DNA from: Clostridiaceae bacterium
GTDB lineage: Bacteria > Bacillota_I > Bacilli_A > Erysipelotrichales > Coprobacillaceae
Length of the DNA: 64,000 bases
Reading direction: 5' to 3'
Assembly: GCA_902363625.1 (NCBI GenBank)
Contig: CABJAS010000004.1
Span: 218,816-282,815 of the forward strand
Part shown: in pieces, positions 61,976-64,000 of the stretch
Layout: every line of letters starts with the position of its first letter
Numbering within the stretch: the first letter of the stretch is position 1
Made by a program: the position numbers and the translations under genes
The notes under the pieces: generated by a model
What the model was told of the DNA's origin: nothing
Seen by the model: only the letters and a program-made list of their open reading frames with translations
The model's database searches: none

Positions 61976-62866
61976 ATGAAATATCATGAAATACAATGTC
62001 TTAACGCTTGTAATCGCATACGTGAGGGGCGTCTCCCCTATCATTGGGATTTAAATATTTACCGTGGCTGTCAGCATGCCTGTCAATACTGCTATGCTCG
62101 TTATTCTCATCAGTATTTAGATGGCGGTGATTTTGATACGGATATCTATGTCAAAATAAACATTGTAGAAAGATTAGAGGAAATGCTGAGAAAGCCAAAA
62201 TGGGATCACGCTGTTATTAATATTGGCGGTGTCAGTGATGCCTATCAGGCGGCAGAAGCAAAGTATGGGCTGATGAGAGGTATTTTAAAGGTATTGATTA
62301 AGTATAAGACACCTTGCATTATCTGTACCAAATCAGACTTGATTTTAAGAGATTTAGATTTGATTAATGAATTATCACAGCTTACCTATGTCAACATCGC
62401 AAGCACAATAACAGCAGATGATGAAAGGATCAGAGAAAGATTAGAGCCGGGGGCAGTTCCTTATCAGCGAAGATGGGCAATGCTGAAAACAATTAAAGAA
62501 CAGACAAATGCCGCAGTAGGAGTTCATTTAATGCCGATCATTCCTTATTTAACGGATCAGTTGGTAAATTTAGAAGCTATTTATAAAAAAGCGCAAATGA
62601 CCAATGTGGATTATGTATTACCGGGAATGCTGTATTTAAAGAGTGTGACAAGAACTCATTTCTATAATTTTATTTCTCATGAGTATCCTGAACTTTATGA
62701 AAACTTATGGGAGCTTTACCATAATAAGGATGTGAAAAACAATTATAAAAAAGAACTTTATCCAATGATTTCCCTTCTGCAAAAGAGATATGGAATCAGT
62801 GCAGACTATAACCGTTTTAAAGAAGAAAAAATGAAAAGATCCGTGCAGCTGCAATGGGATATATAA
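61976..62866 (+). CDS. SPL-family radical SAM protein
   Basis: 296 aa. The cluster motif appears in RGCQHACQYCYARYSH (CxxxCxxC), with downstream stretches (VNIGGVSDAYQAAEAKYGLMRGILKVLIKY, IICTKSDLILRDLDLI, ERLEPGAVPYQRRWAML, GVHLMPIIPYLTD) of the SPL/Rv2578c-like group, relatives of spore photoproduct lyase. No substrate can be assigned; related genes act in DNA repair or modification. ATG 61976 follows TTAGGAGA; the upstream MFRRTD extension overlaps that site. Confidence 0.85.
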   Translation: MKYHEIQCLNACNRIREGRLPYHWDLNIYRGCQHACQYCYARYSHQYLDGGDFDTDIYVKINIVERLEEMLRKPKWDHAVINIGGVSDAYQAAEAKYGLMRGILKVLIKYKTPCIICTKSDLILRDLDLINELSQLTYVNIASTITADDERIRERLEPGAVPYQRRWAMLKTIKEQTNAAVGVHLMPIIPYLTDQLVNLEAIYKKAQMTNVDYVLPGMLYLKSVTRTHFYNFISHEYPELYENLWELYHNKDVKNNYKKELYPMISLLQKRYGISADYNRFKEEKMKRSVQLQWDI

Positions 62867-62982
62867 AGAAATTATTTTGGTGTCAGACGCTGTTTTAATA
62901 TGTCGAAAATGTTATAATGAAAATGTCAGCTAAAGTTGTTTTATTATTTTCATGAAAAATAAAAAAGAAGAGGAGGAAACTT

Positions 62983-64000
62983 ATGAGTAAGCATTTATCA
63001 ATGGATGTTCGAGCTCCAATCGAACCGGATAATCCGGCGATTCAAAGGGACGAACACTTGTGTATTAAATGCGGGCAATGCAAAAACATCTGTACGGATT
63101 ATATTGGCGTTCATAATACATATTGTTTAGAAAATACAGATGATGTAGCCGTATGTGTTCACTGCGGCCAATGCGCTAATGTTTGTCCGGTATCAAGTAT
63201 TACGGAAAAGTATGAATATGAAGATGTTAAAAAGGCAATTGCAGATCCTGATAAAATTGTAATTGTCAGTACTTCGCCTTCAATCCGGGTTGCTTTAGGT
63301 GAAGAATTTGATATGGCAGATGGAAGCTTCGTTGAAGGAAAAATGGTCGCCTTGCTGCGTCAATTAGGGGTAGATTATGTATTGGATACGAATTTTTCAG
63401 CGGATTTGACTATTATGGAAGAAGCAAGTGAATTAATTGAAAGAATAACTACAGGAAATAAACCACTTCCTCAGTTTACAAGCTGCTGTCCGGCTTGGGT
63501 GAAGTATGCGGAAATCTATCATCCGGATATGTTGGACCATATTTCCAGTGCGAAGAGCCCAATCGGGATGCAGGGACCGACAATTAAAACTTATTTCGCT
63601 AAAAAAATGGGAATTGATCCGACAAAAATTATCAATGTAGCTTTGACTCCATGTACCGCAAAGAAATATGAGATTCGCCGCGAAGAAATGAATGCGGCAA
63701 GTCAGTATTTGGGAATTGAAGGAATGCGAGATATGGATTTTGTCATTACGACACGTGAAGCGGCAAAGTGGGCAAAAGAAGAAGCAATCGATTTTGTTGG
63801 TTTAAAGAATGATGACTTTGATCGTGTCATGGGTGAAGGTAGCGGAGCCGGAGTTATTTTTGGTAATACTGGCGGGGTGATGGAAGCAGCTCTGAGAACA
63901 GCTTATGAATTCATAACAAAAGAAAAAGCACCAGCTACACTTTATGAATTAAAACCGGTTCGAGGTATGAAAGACGTTAAAGAAGCAACATTAGAAATTA
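62983..64000 (+). CDS. [FeFe] hydrogenase, 5' part (cut by window end)
   Basis: The frame is open to the window edge (339 codons). Two N-terminal [4Fe-4S] motifs (CIKCGQCKNIC and CVHCGQCANVC) lead into the H-cluster domain: motif L1 TSCCPAW, L2 TPCTAKKYE and L3 FGNTGGVMEAALRT are present; the last Cys motif must lie beyond 64000. It catalyses proton reduction to H2 or the reverse, typical of fermenters. The start follows AAGAGGAGG; a TATAAT at 62913-62918 lies 64 bases upstream. Confidence 0.93.
   Translation, partial: MSKHLSMDVRAPIEPDNPAIQRDEHLCIKCGQCKNICTDYIGVHNTYCLENTDDVAVCVHCGQCANVCPVSSITEKYEYEDVKKAIADPDKIVIVSTSPSIRVALGEEFDMADGSFVEGKMVALLRQLGVDYVLDTNFSADLTIMEEASELIERITTGNKPLPQFTSCCPAWVKYAEIYHPDMLDHISSAKSPIGMQGPTIKTYFAKKMGIDPTKIINVALTPCTAKKYEIRREEMNAASQYLGIEGMRDMDFVITTREAAKWAKEEAIDFVGLKNDDFDRVMGEGSGAGVIFGNTGGVMEAALRTAYEFITKEKAPATLYELKPVRGMKDVKEATLEI

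Overview
The window reads as a stretch of chromosome from an anaerobic, low-GC Gram-positive bacterium. The best guess is an Erysipelotrichia-like gut Firmicute, inferred from gene content rather than any rRNA, since none lies in the window. Supporting signs are AT-rich DNA with strong AGGAGG-type ribosome sites, an anaerobic (class III) ribonucleotide reductase, an [FeFe] hydrogenase, AddAB, LCP and YtaF proteins and two 6-phospho-beta-glucosidases. Coding density is high. No tRNA, rRNA, CRISPR array, complete insertion sequence or prophage was seen.

Layout. 0-4 kb: a small unknown gene, an ABC-F ATPase, and a PadR regulator with a DUF1700/DUF4097 beta-repeat protein. 4.2-7.9 kb: an aconitase - isocitrate dehydrogenase - GntR operon behind a promoter carrying a perfect ATTGTATACAAT dyad. 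7.9-12.7 kb: a metallophosphoesterase, a YheO-type regulator with a CBS/DRTGG pyrophosphatase, and a PocR-AraC regulator. 12.8-21.9 kb: an MFS transporter, a HAD phosphatase, a HisC-like aminotransferase, an alarmone-synthetase-like protein, a 2-hydroxyacid dehydrogenase, an M42 peptidase, a threonine aldolase and pth. 21.9-32.8 kb: mfd, mgtE, YitT, LCP, YigZ, DegV, a DUF1003 protein and an aminotransferase.

32.8-36.4 kb is an anaerobic ribonucleotide reductase operon in which both genes are fusions. A MarR-type HTH domain is joined to the NrdG activase, and the NrdD reductase carries a C-terminal glutaredoxin-like domain. Two TTGA-N4-TCAA dyads sit on the promoter, which suggests that the activase regulates its own transcription. 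After it come a GH25/SH3/LysM lysozyme, a GH1 glucosidase with an RpiR regulator, a GIY-YIG protein, a cold-shock gene with a strongly structured leader, a CarD-like regulator and a nucleoside phosphorylase.

43.1-46.0 kb is an AT-rich accessory patch. It holds a secreted protein with a glycine-rich hydrophobic segment, coupled to a four-helix membrane protein (an arrangement like bacteriocin plus immunity), several very small genes, and a small gene broken by one frameshift. This patch and the nrd fusion operon are the two most interesting parts of the window.

46-64 kb: a MATE exporter with an MBL hydrolase, a 47-residue coiled-coil gene, a GH1 enzyme whose acid/base Glu is replaced by Gln, unknown and housekeeping genes (YaaA, NdpA-like, VOC, YtaF), addB-addA, a coiled-coil protein, a radical SAM protein, and a hydrogenase gene cut off by the window end. 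Many genes have a TATAAT box only 11-31 bases before the start codon, so very short 5' leaders seem common here.
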